A stretch of 64,000 nucleotides of DNA from assembly GCA_050187415.1 (NCBI GenBank), contig JBFWXN010000005.1:68503-132502 (forward strand), written 5' to 3'. The notes under the pieces are model-generated. The model did not search any database and was not told the origin of the DNA. It worked only from the letters and a program-made list of their open reading frames with translations. This DNA comes from Ga0077555 sp050187415. GTDB taxonomy: Bacteria > Pseudomonadota > Alphaproteobacteria > Rhizobiales > Hyphomicrobiaceae. Within the stretch, counting starts at the first letter, position 1. Each line of letters opens with the position of its first letter. A program made the translations under genes and the position numbers. This document shows, one piece after another, positions 1 through 8,937 of this stretch.

Positions 1-402
1 TTTCTCACCGATCCGCTGATCGATCGCTATGTCACTGCGGAGGGCGCACCGAAGCTTTACGCATGGCGACAGTCGCTCGTGCAGCGCGCTGAAGCGGTCC
101 GAGGTGCCGCGCGCGCCTCGGCCGATTGGATCCGTTCGTCCGCGGCGAAGGAGCAGAGCGGCTGGCTCGAGGCGATCGGATTGGATCGCATGCAGGATGT
201 GGCCGGGAGAGTACGGCGATGGGAGTTCGTCTCGCCGATGCGGTTCGAGATCGAACTGGCGGACCGGCTCTCCCGTGACCGGACGTGGCAGGCGGTTCTG
301 GAATTGCGCGGCCTCTCGTGGAAGCTGACGGAAATGCGTGTGGCTGAGCTGCAGGCGAATGTCCGAGATGGTGACGCCGCGAAGATAGCCGGAGCGCCTT
401 GA
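1..402 (+). CDS. DUF2939-type protein, C-terminal part (5' truncated)
   Basis: The reading frame is open from the first base and stops at TGA 400-402, so the gene begins outside the window and only about 133 C-terminal residues are visible. The start (FLTDPLIDRYVTAEGAPKL) and the end (FVSPMRFEIEL, then WQAVLELRGLSWKLTEMRV) resemble the C-terminal half of DUF2939 proteins, small secreted or membrane-anchored proteins of unknown function. No membrane segment or catalytic motif is visible in this part. The next gene is on the other strand, so it is the last gene of its transcript. The family call is from memory and moderate. Confidence 0.6.
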   Translation, partial: FLTDPLIDRYVTAEGAPKLYAWRQSLVQRAEAVRGAARASADWIRSSAAKEQSGWLEAIGLDRMQDVAGRVRRWEFVSPMRFEIELADRLSRDRTWQAVLELRGLSWKLTEMRVAELQANVRDGDAAKIAGAP

Positions 403-541
403 ACCCTACTCCCCGCGGCGACGTTCGAGACGCTTCTCGCGTGTGCGGTTTCTTGCGTGCCGCGCACCGCTTCCCGACAGTTGCTGGCCCGGCACGCGGT
501 ACTCGTTGCGGAGGCGGAGCCGACACGTCGTCGTCGCCCCG

Positions 542-1855
542 TCAATCGCGGATGACGATTGACGCCGACTGCGAGCGCAAACCGGTCTTGACGGCGTGCT
601 CCAGTTCGCGAGGGCCCGCGCGCTCGGCAAGCGGTTCGGGCACCACCCACATGATGTAATCGGGGCCGACGACCGGCGTGCACGTCAGACGCCCGCCGTC
701 GATGCGGCAACGCGAGGCTCCGTCGAGAACATGCGGCTCGCGCCGATCGTGACGAAGGAGCCGCATGTCGATCGGTTGGACAACCGCGGGGTAGGAGACA
801 AGATCGACGTTGCGGAAGACGCACCCGAGAGAGTTGCGGCAGGCGCCGGCGCGTTCGCCGAGCGTTCGGGCCGCACCGAAGGCGCGGCGCCGCGGCAGCA
901 GATCGGCCGGTGTCCCGGCGCCTGCTCCGACGTAGCAGCCATTTTCACCGCACAGAAGCGGGTCGGCCGTCTTGTTGTTGCGCCGGATGCCGCGGTGGCC
1001 GGGCTCGAGCACCATGAGGATCGTCACGCGCGTCGCGCTGCGGAAGCCTTCCGGTGCCTCGCCGCGGCGATCGTCGGCGTCGGGTTCGTCGCTCGCGACA
1101 GCACGCTCGACCGGCGTGCGTGCATAGGGCGGCGGCAGAGCCTCGGCGCGGTGCGCCGAGCCATCGCGGTCGGCGGCTTGCGAGCCATGTGCGGACCGAC
1201 GCTTTACCCACGCTTCGCGCACCTTCCTCAATGTTTCGTCGATGTCGTCTGCTTCGGCCTCGCGCTCGGCCTCCATGCGAGCGTACTCGGCCTCGTCGAC
1301 ACGGGTTTTTTCTTCGGCGATCTGGCGTGCTTCGTCGGACTTGCGCTTGATCTCGGCGAGGCGGTGCGCTTCCTCGACGCGCTCGCGCTCTTCCTCACGG
1401 CGTTGGCTCTCGGCCACGCGACGGGCATCCTCGGCTTGGCGTTTCGCTTCCGCGTGTCGTGCCGCCTCCAGCCGTTGCCGCTCCTCGGCCTGCCTGCGCG
1501 CTGCGGACCCCCGCCGCTCGTCCTGCTCACGCTGCGTGGTGGCAGCTTCGCGGGCCGCGTCAGCCGGTGCGTCGGCTCCGGACTGCGCGGCGCGGCGCGC
1601 TTCGGCTTCGGCCCTCGCACGTTCGAGCATGTCGATCTCGTCGCTCAGCCGGCGCTCTTCCTCGGGTCGCGGCCGTTCCAGTGCCTCGACCTTGTGCTCG
1701 CGTCCGGCGTCTGCGGGTGGTGCCTGCTTCTGGGATGCCGTCTCGGCGAGGATGCGCGCGATCGGATCTTCGGTTTCGGCGCGAGCGGCGAGGGACAGCG
1801 TTACGGCCACCGCAGCAAGGATTGCCGTGCCAGCCCTTCGAGACAAAGCACGCAT
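542..1855 (-). CDS. Secreted protein with long coiled coil and Cys-containing C-terminal domain
   Basis: This 437-residue protein is not a family I recognise. An N-terminal signal peptide is clear: a basic start (MRALSRRAG), a hydrophobic core, and a likely cut after AARA near residue 26. Residues about 60-220 are almost entirely Glu, Arg, Ala, Lys and Gln, a long charged coiled coil like the stalk of TolA. After a Pro/Asp-rich linker, residues about 270-437 look like a globular domain with six or more Cys (CGENGC, ACRNSLGC, SRC, LTC), suggesting disulfides in the periplasm. It stands alone. A frame of similar length on the other strand is a codon-bias shadow. Function unknown. Confidence 0.7.
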   Translation of the reverse strand: MRALSRRAGTAILAAVAVTLSLAARAETEDPIARILAETASQKQAPPADAGREHKVEALERPRPEEERRLSDEIDMLERARAEAEARRAAQSGADAPADAAREAATTQREQDERRGSAARRQAEERQRLEAARHAEAKRQAEDARRVAESQRREEERERVEEAHRLAEIKRKSDEARQIAEEKTRVDEAEYARMEAEREAEADDIDETLRKVREAWVKRRSAHGSQAADRDGSAHRAEALPPPYARTPVERAVASDEPDADDRRGEAPEGFRSATRVTILMVLEPGHRGIRRNNKTADPLLCGENGCYVGAGAGTPADLLPRRRAFGAARTLGERAGACRNSLGCVFRNVDLVSYPAVVQPIDMRLLRHDRREPHVLDGASRCRIDGGRLTCTPVVGPDYIMWVVPEPLAERAGPRELEHAVKTGLRSQSASIVIRD

Positions 1856-1977
1856 GATCCAGCCTCCCCTTCGCGGCCGAAAACAGCGGCCGACGGCGCA
1901 TTAGTTCGATGCTGTCGAAAGTAGTTCAGAACTTGGGCAGCAAAGCGGTCAAACGCTGAACTGATGCTGAATTTCGA

Positions 1978-2889
1978 TCAAGCTTCGCGCGACGCGGCCA
2001 GGGACGCGATGGCGGCGATACCCTCGCGATAGGTGGGGTATGCAAGCTTCACGCCGAGGTTTTCTTTCATGCGCCTGTTCGATACGCGCTTCGCTTGATC
2101 GTAGAAGCTGCGCGCCATGGGCGAGAATTGTGCTTTTGCGAAGGGGACGAGCGGGGGCGGCGCCATGCCGATGATGCTTGCCGCGTAGGCAACGACCTCG
2201 TCGGCGGGGGCAGGCTCGTCGTCGGTGATGTTGTAGACGTTGTGGGGCGAAGGCTGTCTCATCGCCGCTTCGAGGGCGGCTGCGATGTCGTCGACATGGA
2301 CCCGATTGAAGACCTGCCCAGGCTTCGAGATGCGCCGCGCGGTGCCGGCGCGTAGCTGGTCCACGGCGCTGCGCCCGGGACCGTAGATGCCCGGCAGCCT
2401 GAAAATATCGACGCGCCGACCGTGCTCGTTGCCGAACGCGAGCCAGGCTCGTTCGGCCTCCAGCCGGTCGACCCCTCGCGGTCCTGGATCACGAGGCGCC
2501 GTCGTCTCGTCGACCCACCCGCCCCGGTGATCGCCATAGACGCTGACCGTCGAGAGATAGCCGAGCCAGCGCAGCCGAGGGCCTCGCGCCAAATGGTTGC
2601 CGAGGTGGTCAAGAACGGGGTCGCCACCGGGGCCGGGTGCCGCCGACAACAGCACGTGGGTTGCCTCGGAGATTGCAGCGGTCAGTTCGGCTGATAGATC
2701 CGGGCCGTCGAACGGCACCCCGTTCCAGCCACGATGCTTGATACGTTGCACGCCGTCGGCAGAGCGCGCCGTGCCGGCGATACGGGCGCCTTTCGGCTCC
2801 AGGCGCCGGGCGAGTGCGGCGGCCGTATAGCCGAGCCCGAGGCAAAGCACGCGCCATTCTGCGTGGGGGAGATCACGGTTGTCGGTCAT
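1978..2889 (-). CDS. SDR-family NAD(P)-binding protein (YeeZ-like)
   Basis: A 303-residue extended short-chain dehydrogenase/epimerase. The nucleotide-binding motif is near the N terminus (VLCLGLGYTAAALARRL). The sequence YLSTVSVYGDH holds the Ser and Tyr expected near the active site, although the lysine of a YxxxK motif is not obvious. GIYGPGRSAVD and the RVHVDDIA segment are typical of NAD-dependent epimerase/dehydratase folds. It overlaps the end of queG by 17 bases, so it is translated from the GST-queG transcript. The substrate is unknown; YeeZ-type proteins are poorly characterised. Confidence 0.8.
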   Translation of the reverse strand: MTDNRDLPHAEWRVLCLGLGYTAAALARRLEPKGARIAGTARSADGVQRIKHRGWNGVPFDGPDLSAELTAAISEATHVLLSAAPGPGGDPVLDHLGNHLARGPRLRWLGYLSTVSVYGDHRGGWVDETTAPRDPGPRGVDRLEAERAWLAFGNEHGRRVDIFRLPGIYGPGRSAVDQLRAGTARRISKPGQVFNRVHVDDIAAALEAAMRQPSPHNVYNITDDEPAPADEVVAYAASIIGMAPPPLVPFAKAQFSPMARSFYDQAKRVSNRRMKENLGVKLAYPTYREGIAAIASLAASREA

Positions 2890-4018
2890 GCCTCAGTTCC
2901 TCGAACCATTCCGCGCGTACGCTCTCGTTCGTCTCCAGATCGAGGTAGCGTTCCGCCAACGAGCGGATCAGGTCGGTGCCGCCGAGCCGGGCAACTGCCC
3001 AAACGGCTGCCCCCCTGACGAGCGCCGCCGCGTCGTCGAGACAGCGCGTAACGTCGGGCAGCAGCTCGGTAAGGCCCGAGTTCCCAGCCGCGATGAGCGT
3101 GTTGCGCACAAAGCGGTCGCGACCCGTTCGCTTGATCGGCGAGCCGCTGAATCGCAAGCGAAATGCCTTATCGTCGAGCTTGAGGAGCTCGGTCAGATCG
3201 GTTTCAAGCGTCGCGGCGGTTGCCGCCAGCCGAGCCTCATGCGCGGCCGTCGCGAACTTGTTCCAAGGGCAGACCGCGAGGCAGTCGTCGCAGCCGTAGA
3301 TGCGGTTGCCCATCAGCGGTCGCAGCGCGCGGTCGATCGGCCCCTTGTGCTCGATCGTGAGATAGGAAATGCAGCGCCGGGCGTCGAGCTGATAGGGGGC
3401 GGGGAATGCCTCGGTCGGGCAGATGTCGAGGCATCGCCGGCACGAGCCGCAGGCGTCCGACGACGGCGTGTCGGGCGTCAGCTCAGCCGTCGTGAGGATG
3501 ACGCCGAGGAAGAGCCATGAGCCCGCCTCGCGTGAGACCAGATTGGTGTGCCGGCCCTGCCAGCCCACGCCGGCGAGCGCGGCCAGTGGCTTTTCCATCA
3601 GCGGGGCGGTGTCGACGAACACCTTTACGTCGCTCGTAGTCCTACGTGCGAGAACACCTGCGACTTCCTTCAGGCGACCTTTCACGACATCGTGGTAGTC
3701 GCGGCCCCGCGCGTAGACAGAGATCGCGCCGCGGTGCTTGCGGGCCAGCGCGGCAAGTGGGTCCGAGTCCGGACCATAGTTCATCCCGAGGACGACGGCC
3801 GAGCGCGCTTCGGGCCATAGCGCCCGCGGATGACGCCGGCGATCTGCTTGAACCCTGAGCCACTCCATGTCGCCGTGGCGATCGTTGACGATGAATGTGT
3901 CGAGCCGTTCCCCGTGCAACCGGGCGAAGTCGTCCAGCCGCGCGAAACCGACCTGCGCAAAGCCCGCCTTCGTGGCGGCGCGGCGGACATGCTCTTCGGG
4001 GGAAAGCTGGCTGCGCAT
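2873..4018 (-). CDS. queG: Epoxyqueuosine reductase
   Basis: QueG reduces epoxyqueuosine to queuosine, the last step of the tRNA wobble-base modification, using cobalamin and two 4Fe-4S clusters in the cytosol. The 381-residue product carries the catalytic-Asp segment VFVDTAPLMEKPLA (Asp136), the first cluster motif CGSCRRCLDICP (Cys190, 193, 196, 200) and the second CDDCLAVCP (Cys243, 246, 250). A HEAT-like C-terminal region follows. I chose ATG at 4018 because it overlaps the GST stop codon by one base (TGATG) and gives the usual family length; an upstream in-frame extension to 4174 would lie inside the GST gene. Confidence 0.95.
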   Translation of the reverse strand: MRSQLSPEEHVRRAATKAGFAQVGFARLDDFARLHGERLDTFIVNDRHGDMEWLRVQADRRRHPRALWPEARSAVVLGMNYGPDSDPLAALARKHRGAISVYARGRDYHDVVKGRLKEVAGVLARRTTSDVKVFVDTAPLMEKPLAALAGVGWQGRHTNLVSREAGSWLFLGVILTTAELTPDTPSSDACGSCRRCLDICPTEAFPAPYQLDARRCISYLTIEHKGPIDRALRPLMGNRIYGCDDCLAVCPWNKFATAAHEARLAATAATLETDLTELLKLDDKAFRLRFSGSPIKRTGRDRFVRNTLIAAGNSGLTELLPDVTRCLDDAAALVRGAAVWAVARLGGTDLIRSLAERYLDLETNESVRAEWFEELRHDRQP

Positions 4019-4713
4019 CAGAAATCGAGATTGTCGTAATGAAGTGGCGGCATGACGCCCGGCAGGCGATCGCCGAGCAACGGCATGAACGAGGGGCGCG
4101 ATTTCATGCGGACATACCAGTCGCGTGCCGACGGGAACGCGTCCCACGGCACTTCGTCCAGATAGTCGAGACACGACAGATGTGCCGCCGCGGCCATGTC
4201 TGCGAAGCTCATCTCATCGCCCGCGAGCCAGCGGCGCTGGTCGGCGAGGTAGCTGACGTAACTGAGATGATAGCGCAGATTGGTCCTGAGTGCGCGCAGC
4301 AACTCGGCATCCGGCTGCTGGCGGGCGAGTTGGGGGCGCAGCCGGCCTTCGACCTTCTCGCGCAGCATCTCGCGGCTCGCCTCCGCCGCAAGCTTGGAAT
4401 GAAACCAGTCGACGAGGCGGCGCACCTCGGAGCGATCCTCGTCGGAGCCCGGAAACGGGTCGCAGACCCGCTCATCGGGTGGTGCGCGACGGACGACTTC
4501 GCCCAAATACTCCGAAATGGCATAGGCTCCTGCGACCACCAGCCCGTCGAACTCGAGCACCGGCAGCGCGCCGGAGGGATTAAGCGCCAGGAAGGCCGGT
4601 CGCCATTCCCACGGAAGCTCGTCCGCGAGGGTGACATCGATCTCGATCTCCCCGAGCAGCAGCCGGATCGACCGGGACATCGGGCAAAGCTTGAAATGTG
4701 TGAGCCGGGCCAT
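4018..4713 (-). CDS. Glutathione S-transferase family protein
   Basis: A 231-residue GST-fold protein. The N-terminal thioredoxin-like domain has the CPMSRSIRL motif at residues 10-18, with Cys or Ser as possible thiol-activating residue, and NPSGALPVLEFDG with the cis-Pro. The all-helical domain includes SFADMAAAAHLSCLDYL, the usual N-capping segment. The protein is probably cytosolic; its substrate cannot be read from the sequence. It is the first gene of a leftward group with queG and the SDR gene, and is divergent from uppP across a 268-base gap. Confidence 0.85.
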   Translation of the reverse strand: MARLTHFKLCPMSRSIRLLLGEIEIDVTLADELPWEWRPAFLALNPSGALPVLEFDGLVVAGAYAISEYLGEVVRRAPPDERVCDPFPGSDEDRSEVRRLVDWFHSKLAAEASREMLREKVEGRLRPQLARQQPDAELLRALRTNLRYHLSYVSYLADQRRWLAGDEMSFADMAAAAHLSCLDYLDEVPWDAFPSARDWYVRMKSRPSFMPLLGDRLPGVMPPLHYDNLDF

Positions 4714-4981
4714 GCAATCGCTGGCTCCCCCGCCTGTTGGGTCTGCTGCGGCGCCTGGCGCTGCTCATGGCCGAATTCGCGCCTCAGCGAATTGCGCTTC
4801 TATCACTAGAGGATCGCACCGGCCATCTTCATGGCCCACGTGCCACCCAACGGCCACAGGCAAGCGGCCGACATTGGATCGGACATTCCGTCGTCTCGCC
4901 CCGGCCACGATTCCTGCTAAGCCGGCCATGGACCAACCCGCCTCCCCAGCCGGGCCGGCGCTTCCGGATCAGCGAGGGCCC

Positions 4982-5782
4982 ATGAATACTTGGCAGTCCG
5001 TTCTGCTCGGCGTCGTCGAGGGTCTGACGGAGTTCATCCCCGTGTCGTCTACGGGACACCTGCTTCTGATAGAGCATTTCCTCGGTATCAAGCCGGACAA
5101 GCGCGTTTTCGAGATCCTGATTCAGCTCGGCGCGGTGCTGGCGCTGCTGACCATCTACTCGGCGCGCCTGTGGAAGCTGGTCGCCGATCTGCCGAGCGAT
5201 CCGGCGGCCCGCCGGTTCGTCTCGGGCATCGTGCTGGCATTCCTGCCGGCCGCGCTCGCTGGCGTGCTCGGGCACAAGTTCATCAAGGAGGTTCTGTTCG
5301 AGACGCCGCTCCTTATCTGCATCACGTTGATTACGGGGGGCGTCATTCTGTTGATGGTCGACCGCATGCAGCTCCGGCCGACGATCAACGCGGCAGACGA
5401 AGTGGGGCCCCTGACCGCACTCAAGATCGGCGCCTGCCAGTGCCTCGCGCTGGTCCCGGGCGTTTCGCGATCCGGCGCGACGATCGTCGGCGCCATGCTG
5501 CTCGGGCTCACCAAGCGCGCGGCGGCCGAGTTTTCGTTCTTTCTCGCCATGCCGACCATGGCCGGCGCCTTCGCCTACGATCTTTACAAGAATTATGGGG
5601 CTCTCGATACGGCAGCGCTTCATTCGATCGCGATCGGCTTCGTGATGGCGTTCATCACGGGGGTTGTCGTCGTCCGCTACCTGCTCGAATTCGTCTCGAA
5701 GTATGGCTTCGCGCCGTTCGCGTGGTGGCGTCTGATTGTCGGTGGACTGGGCCTAGGCGCCATCCTGGTCGCCGGCTGGTAG
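4982..5782 (+). CDS. uppP: Undecaprenyl-diphosphate phosphatase (BacA/UppP)
   Basis: An integral membrane enzyme that dephosphorylates undecaprenyl pyrophosphate to regenerate the lipid carrier for peptidoglycan and other envelope polymers; its overproduction gives bacitracin resistance in other bacteria. Both family signatures are present: EGLTEFIPVSSTGHLLL near the N terminus, and PGVSRSGATIVGAMLLG, which forms the active site with it. Several hydrophobic segments cover the 266-residue length, normal for the family. ATG at 4982 is used because the product then starts MNTWQSVLLGVVEGLTEF; an in-frame ATG at 4928 would add 18 Pro-rich residues and is less likely. Confidence 0.95.
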   Translation: MNTWQSVLLGVVEGLTEFIPVSSTGHLLLIEHFLGIKPDKRVFEILIQLGAVLALLTIYSARLWKLVADLPSDPAARRFVSGIVLAFLPAALAGVLGHKFIKEVLFETPLLICITLITGGVILLMVDRMQLRPTINAADEVGPLTALKIGACQCLALVPGVSRSGATIVGAMLLGLTKRAAAEFSFFLAMPTMAGAFAYDLYKNYGALDTAALHSIAIGFVMAFITGVVVVRYLLEFVSKYGFAPFAWWRLIVGGLGLGAILVAGW

Positions 5783-5895
5783 TCGTTTCCCTAGAAAAAC
5801 AGTTGCTTCCGGACGAAAGCTATGACCCGCTTCGACGCTCGGGAGTGATGCCAGACGCTCTCGATGAGGGGGCTCTCAGCAAGGGAAACATCCAC

Positions 5896-6570
5896 ATGAC
5901 TGCTCGTGCGATCGTTGCCGAGTTCGTCGGCACGTTCTGTCTGGTGCTCGCCATCGCCGGGGCGGCCCTCTTCGCGGCACCGTCCGCGGGGCTCGTGGCG
6001 GTTGCGCTGGCCGCTGGCATCTCGGTCGTTTCGATGGCCTATGCCGTAGGTCACATCTCCGGCGGCCATTTCAATCCTGCCGTGACCATCGGCTTGATCG
6101 CCGCGGGCCGTTTCGACACGTCGAAGGCGCCGGTCTATATCGGCGCCCAGGTGCTGGGGGGCGCCGCGGCCGCGCTGGTGCTCTCGATCGTTCTCTCGTC
6201 AGGGCTCTCGGTCAAGACCAACACCTTCGTCGGCGCCTCCAACCACTATGGCGGTGCGGGCCAGTTCGGCCTCCTGGCCTCCATGCTGCTCGAGATCGTG
6301 ATCACCGCGTTGTTCGTGATCATAATCGTCGGTTCCACGGCGCGAAGGTCGCCGTCCGGCTTCGCGCCACTCGCGATCGGCCTCGCGCTCGCGCTCTTCC
6401 ACATCATTGCGATCCCGGTCACCAATGCCTCGCTCAATCCGGCGAGAAGCACAGCGACGGCACTATTTGCAGGCGCCGGACCGCTGTCCCAGCTCTGGGT
6501 GTTCTGGGTGGCCCCGATACTCGGTGGCGTCTTCGGCGGGGTAATCGCCCGATACCTGCAGGAGGAATAA
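5896..6570 (+). CDS. aqpZ: Aquaporin, AqpZ-like, with altered selectivity filter
   Basis: A 224-residue inner-membrane channel very close in pattern to E. coli AqpZ, including VGHISGGHFNPAVTIGL (first NPA at 60-62) and PVTNASLNPARSTA (second NPA at 181-183). Aligning by eye to AqpZ, the four aromatic/Arg filter positions F43, H174, T183 and R189 correspond to Ala40, His169, Ala178 and Arg184. The His and Arg are kept but the Phe and Thr are both Ala, which should widen the pore. The start ATG follows uppP by 113 bases in the same direction, so the two may be co-transcribed. Family assignment is firm; substrate preference is inference. Confidence 0.92.
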   Translation: MTARAIVAEFVGTFCLVLAIAGAALFAAPSAGLVAVALAAGISVVSMAYAVGHISGGHFNPAVTIGLIAAGRFDTSKAPVYIGAQVLGGAAAALVLSIVLSSGLSVKTNTFVGASNHYGGAGQFGLLASMLLEIVITALFVIIIVGSTARRSPSGFAPLAIGLALALFHIIAIPVTNASLNPARSTATALFAGAGPLSQLWVFWVAPILGGVFGGVIARYLQEE

Positions 6571-6588
6571 GGCGACGAGGCGCTGCCC

Positions 6589-7173
6589 TCAACCGTGCTT
6601 CACGTACGTCGGCGTGTGCCCCATGGCCATCAGGGCGTGGTCGGCCGAGAACATGTCCGCATGATGCAGGACGTAGGCCGCGAAGGTGCGGCCGCGATAC
6701 GGCATCTTGGGGGAATGCGTGGTGACGGTGGCGACGACCTCATGGCTGAAGCCAAGCTCCTTCAAGAGCATGCCGCCGACCACGCCGTGTGGGATTTCGT
6801 CGGCGAGCCGGGAGCGCACGACGCGTCCGTCGCGGCGTTCGTACATCAGCGGTTTGTCGACGTCGTGCAGCACGAGAATGGGGACCAGGGTGTCGTGGGG
6901 CACATCGTTGCCCCAGTCGCTCTTGGCGCGCGCGGCAAGATCGACGCCGGCCCGCGTGACTTCGTTGACGTGGCCCAGCAATGGATAGTCGACGCCCTCG
7001 GTCCACGGCATGTCTTCGAGCCGTTCGTAGGGGCTGGCGGCCCAGGTCGTAACCCAGGCCGTAACGACGTCCTCGCGCAGGCCGGGCGAGATCAGGTCGA
7101 GGCCCCACACCTTTTCGGCGACGGCCTGCCGGCGCCAGTTCGAGCTTCGGTCGATCGTGTAAGGGTGAGACAT
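6589..7173 (-). CDS. HD-domain protein, probable metal-dependent phosphohydrolase
   Basis: A 194-residue protein with the spaced His/Asp ligands of the HD superfamily: His in LLGHVNEVTRAG, the HD pair in VLHDVDKP, His in EIPHGVVGG, TTHS, and HHADM near the C terminus. It is soluble and has no partner domain. It lies 69 bases downstream of the substrate-binding protein gene on the same strand and is convergent with aqpZ, 18 bases away. The substrate is unknown; HD proteins act on nucleotides, phosphoesters or small amides, and nothing here decides between them. Confidence 0.75.
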   Translation of the reverse strand: MSHPYTIDRSSNWRRQAVAEKVWGLDLISPGLREDVVTAWVTTWAASPYERLEDMPWTEGVDYPLLGHVNEVTRAGVDLAARAKSDWGNDVPHDTLVPILVLHDVDKPLMYERRDGRVVRSRLADEIPHGVVGGMLLKELGFSHEVVATVTTHSPKMPYRGRTFAAYVLHHADMFSADHALMAMGHTPTYVKHG

Positions 7174-7242
7174 CGGCGCGCTCCGGGGCGAACCGCGCCG
7201 CGCAAACGTGCTGCGCGGCGCGCGGGTGTGTGTTGCTGATCG

Positions 7243-8826
7243 CTACTGATCGAGCCATACGTTGACCAAGTCATTTCCCTGGAAATGGCTCGGAGAGAAG
7301 TTCCAACCCTTGATCTTCTTGTGCAGGACGATGATGCGCTGCCACCAGTGCACCGACAACGAGTATCCCTGCTTCAGAAGGTGCGTCTCGAACTCTTGGA
7401 TCAGCGCTTTGCGCTTCTTCGGATCGAGTTCGCGAACCTGCCGGTCCCACAGATCGTCGAGCTTTGTGTCTGTGTGGCGCGAGTAGCTGATCGGCGACTT
7501 CTTGTTAGTGAGATGCGACTGGTGGCTCTCGGTTGCGTTGTCGGCGGCCGTGGTCACGGGGTAAAGCGCGACGTCGAAGTCGCCGCCGACGAGATTGGCA
7601 AAGTAGGCCTTTGTCTCGACTTGGCTGTGCTCCACCTTGACGCCGATGCGCCGCCACTGGTCGATGAGGAAGATGCCGGCCGGCGTGTAAGGCTCGGCGA
7701 GCGTCCGGTTATGCAGACGTATCGTGAGGTTCTCCTGGCCCGCTTCCTTGAGCAGGCGCTTCGCCTCGGCCCGCGACTTCTCGATGTCGCGCCAGTAGCC
7801 CGGTATTTTCTCCAGCTCCGAATTCGGCAGTGCCATATCGTATCCGGGACGCAGGAAGCCGCCGGTCGGCTTGACGATCGTCACCTTCGAGAGCTGCTCA
7901 TTGCCGTTCCACCGGTCGATGGCGAGTGACAGCGCTTGCCGCACGCGCACGTCGTCGAAGGGCTTTCGCGTCGTGTTGAAGATGACGATGTTCACAGTGG
8001 CCCATGGGCCCTCGTGCACAGTCCATCGGTCTGGATCGCCCTTCTTGAGCTGATCGCGCTCGGCGGGGGTCCGCCCGCGGAACTCGGCGTCGAACTGGCC
8101 GCCCAACATGCCGGGGACGACGGCATTCGACTTCACGAAGAACGCCTTGTAGCCGTCGAGGTAAGGACGGTTCTCCCGGAAATAGCCGTCGAAGCGCTTT
8201 GCGATGACGTGCGAGCCGCGCACGTGCTCCACAAACTGGAATGCCCCCGATCCGAGGATGTTGGTGATGGGGAAGCGCGGATCCTTCTCGACCTTGGCCT
8301 TGCTGTAGATGCAGTTGAAGGGCTGGGCGAAGTTATCCATCATCGAGCCGTTGGGCGCATCCAGCTTGAACACGACCGTCGTGGGGTCCGGCGCCTCGAT
8401 CGACGTGACGCCGGAGAACAGCGATTTCCTGAGCGATACGATCCCCTTGGGTGGATCCTTGATCCGCTCGAAGGAGAACTTCACATCGGCGGATGTCAGA
8501 GGTGAGCCGTCGTGGAATTTCACGCCGTCGTGGATCTTGAAGGTGTAGGTCAGACCGTCGCTCGAGATGTCCCAGCTCTTGGCAAGGTCGCCCGTGATCT
8601 TGCCGTCCTGGCTCGCATCGTAGCGTACGAGAAACGAATAGAAGGGGCTGATCGGGTGCAGCAGTGCAAACGTCTGCGAGCCGTGGCAGTCGTAGTCCGC
8701 GGGCTCGGCGGTGACCGCGAACTGCAGCGTCCCGCCCTTCTTAGGGGTCTCGGCCGCGGCAACCGCGGAAACCGAAATGCTAAGGAATCCAGCCGCAAGC
8801 CATGCGGCGGCCTTGGGTCGAGCCAT
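7243..8826 (-). CDS. ABC transporter substrate-binding protein, family 5 (peptide/opine type)
   Basis: A 527-residue periplasmic solute-binding protein. The signal peptide is clear (MARPKAAAWLAAGFLSISVS, likely cut after VAAAE). The mature start KKGGTLQFAVTAEPADYD and the segments GLTYTFKIHDGVKFHDGSP and ADVKFSFERI are hallmarks of the SBP_bac_5 family, which binds peptides, opines, nickel or sugars. No permease or ATPase gene lies nearby, so the transporter partners must be elsewhere or the protein serves a receptor role. The HD gene is downstream and the TPP enzyme gene is 111 bases upstream, all on one strand. Confidence 0.92.
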   Translation of the reverse strand: MARPKAAAWLAAGFLSISVSAVAAAETPKKGGTLQFAVTAEPADYDCHGSQTFALLHPISPFYSFLVRYDASQDGKITGDLAKSWDISSDGLTYTFKIHDGVKFHDGSPLTSADVKFSFERIKDPPKGIVSLRKSLFSGVTSIEAPDPTTVVFKLDAPNGSMMDNFAQPFNCIYSKAKVEKDPRFPITNILGSGAFQFVEHVRGSHVIAKRFDGYFRENRPYLDGYKAFFVKSNAVVPGMLGGQFDAEFRGRTPAERDQLKKGDPDRWTVHEGPWATVNIVIFNTTRKPFDDVRVRQALSLAIDRWNGNEQLSKVTIVKPTGGFLRPGYDMALPNSELEKIPGYWRDIEKSRAEAKRLLKEAGQENLTIRLHNRTLAEPYTPAGIFLIDQWRRIGVKVEHSQVETKAYFANLVGGDFDVALYPVTTAADNATESHQSHLTNKKSPISYSRHTDTKLDDLWDRQVRELDPKKRKALIQEFETHLLKQGYSLSVHWWQRIIVLHKKIKGWNFSPSHFQGNDLVNVWLDQ

Positions 8827-8937
8827 GGTCGTCCTCCCTTGATACCCTGTTTATTGGAATGGCGCCGGTTGATCTCCGGCGCCTTCTGGGTGGAACGAGT
8901 GTACCGTGCGCGCCGCCTCGGCGCAACTGGCTAGCGC

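Noticed and set aside
596..1924. A 442-codon frame on the plus strand opposite the coiled-coil protein
   Set aside because: It mirrors the GC-biased codons of the minus-strand gene, has no family features and lacks a start site; the minus-strand product has a signal peptide and a coherent plan.
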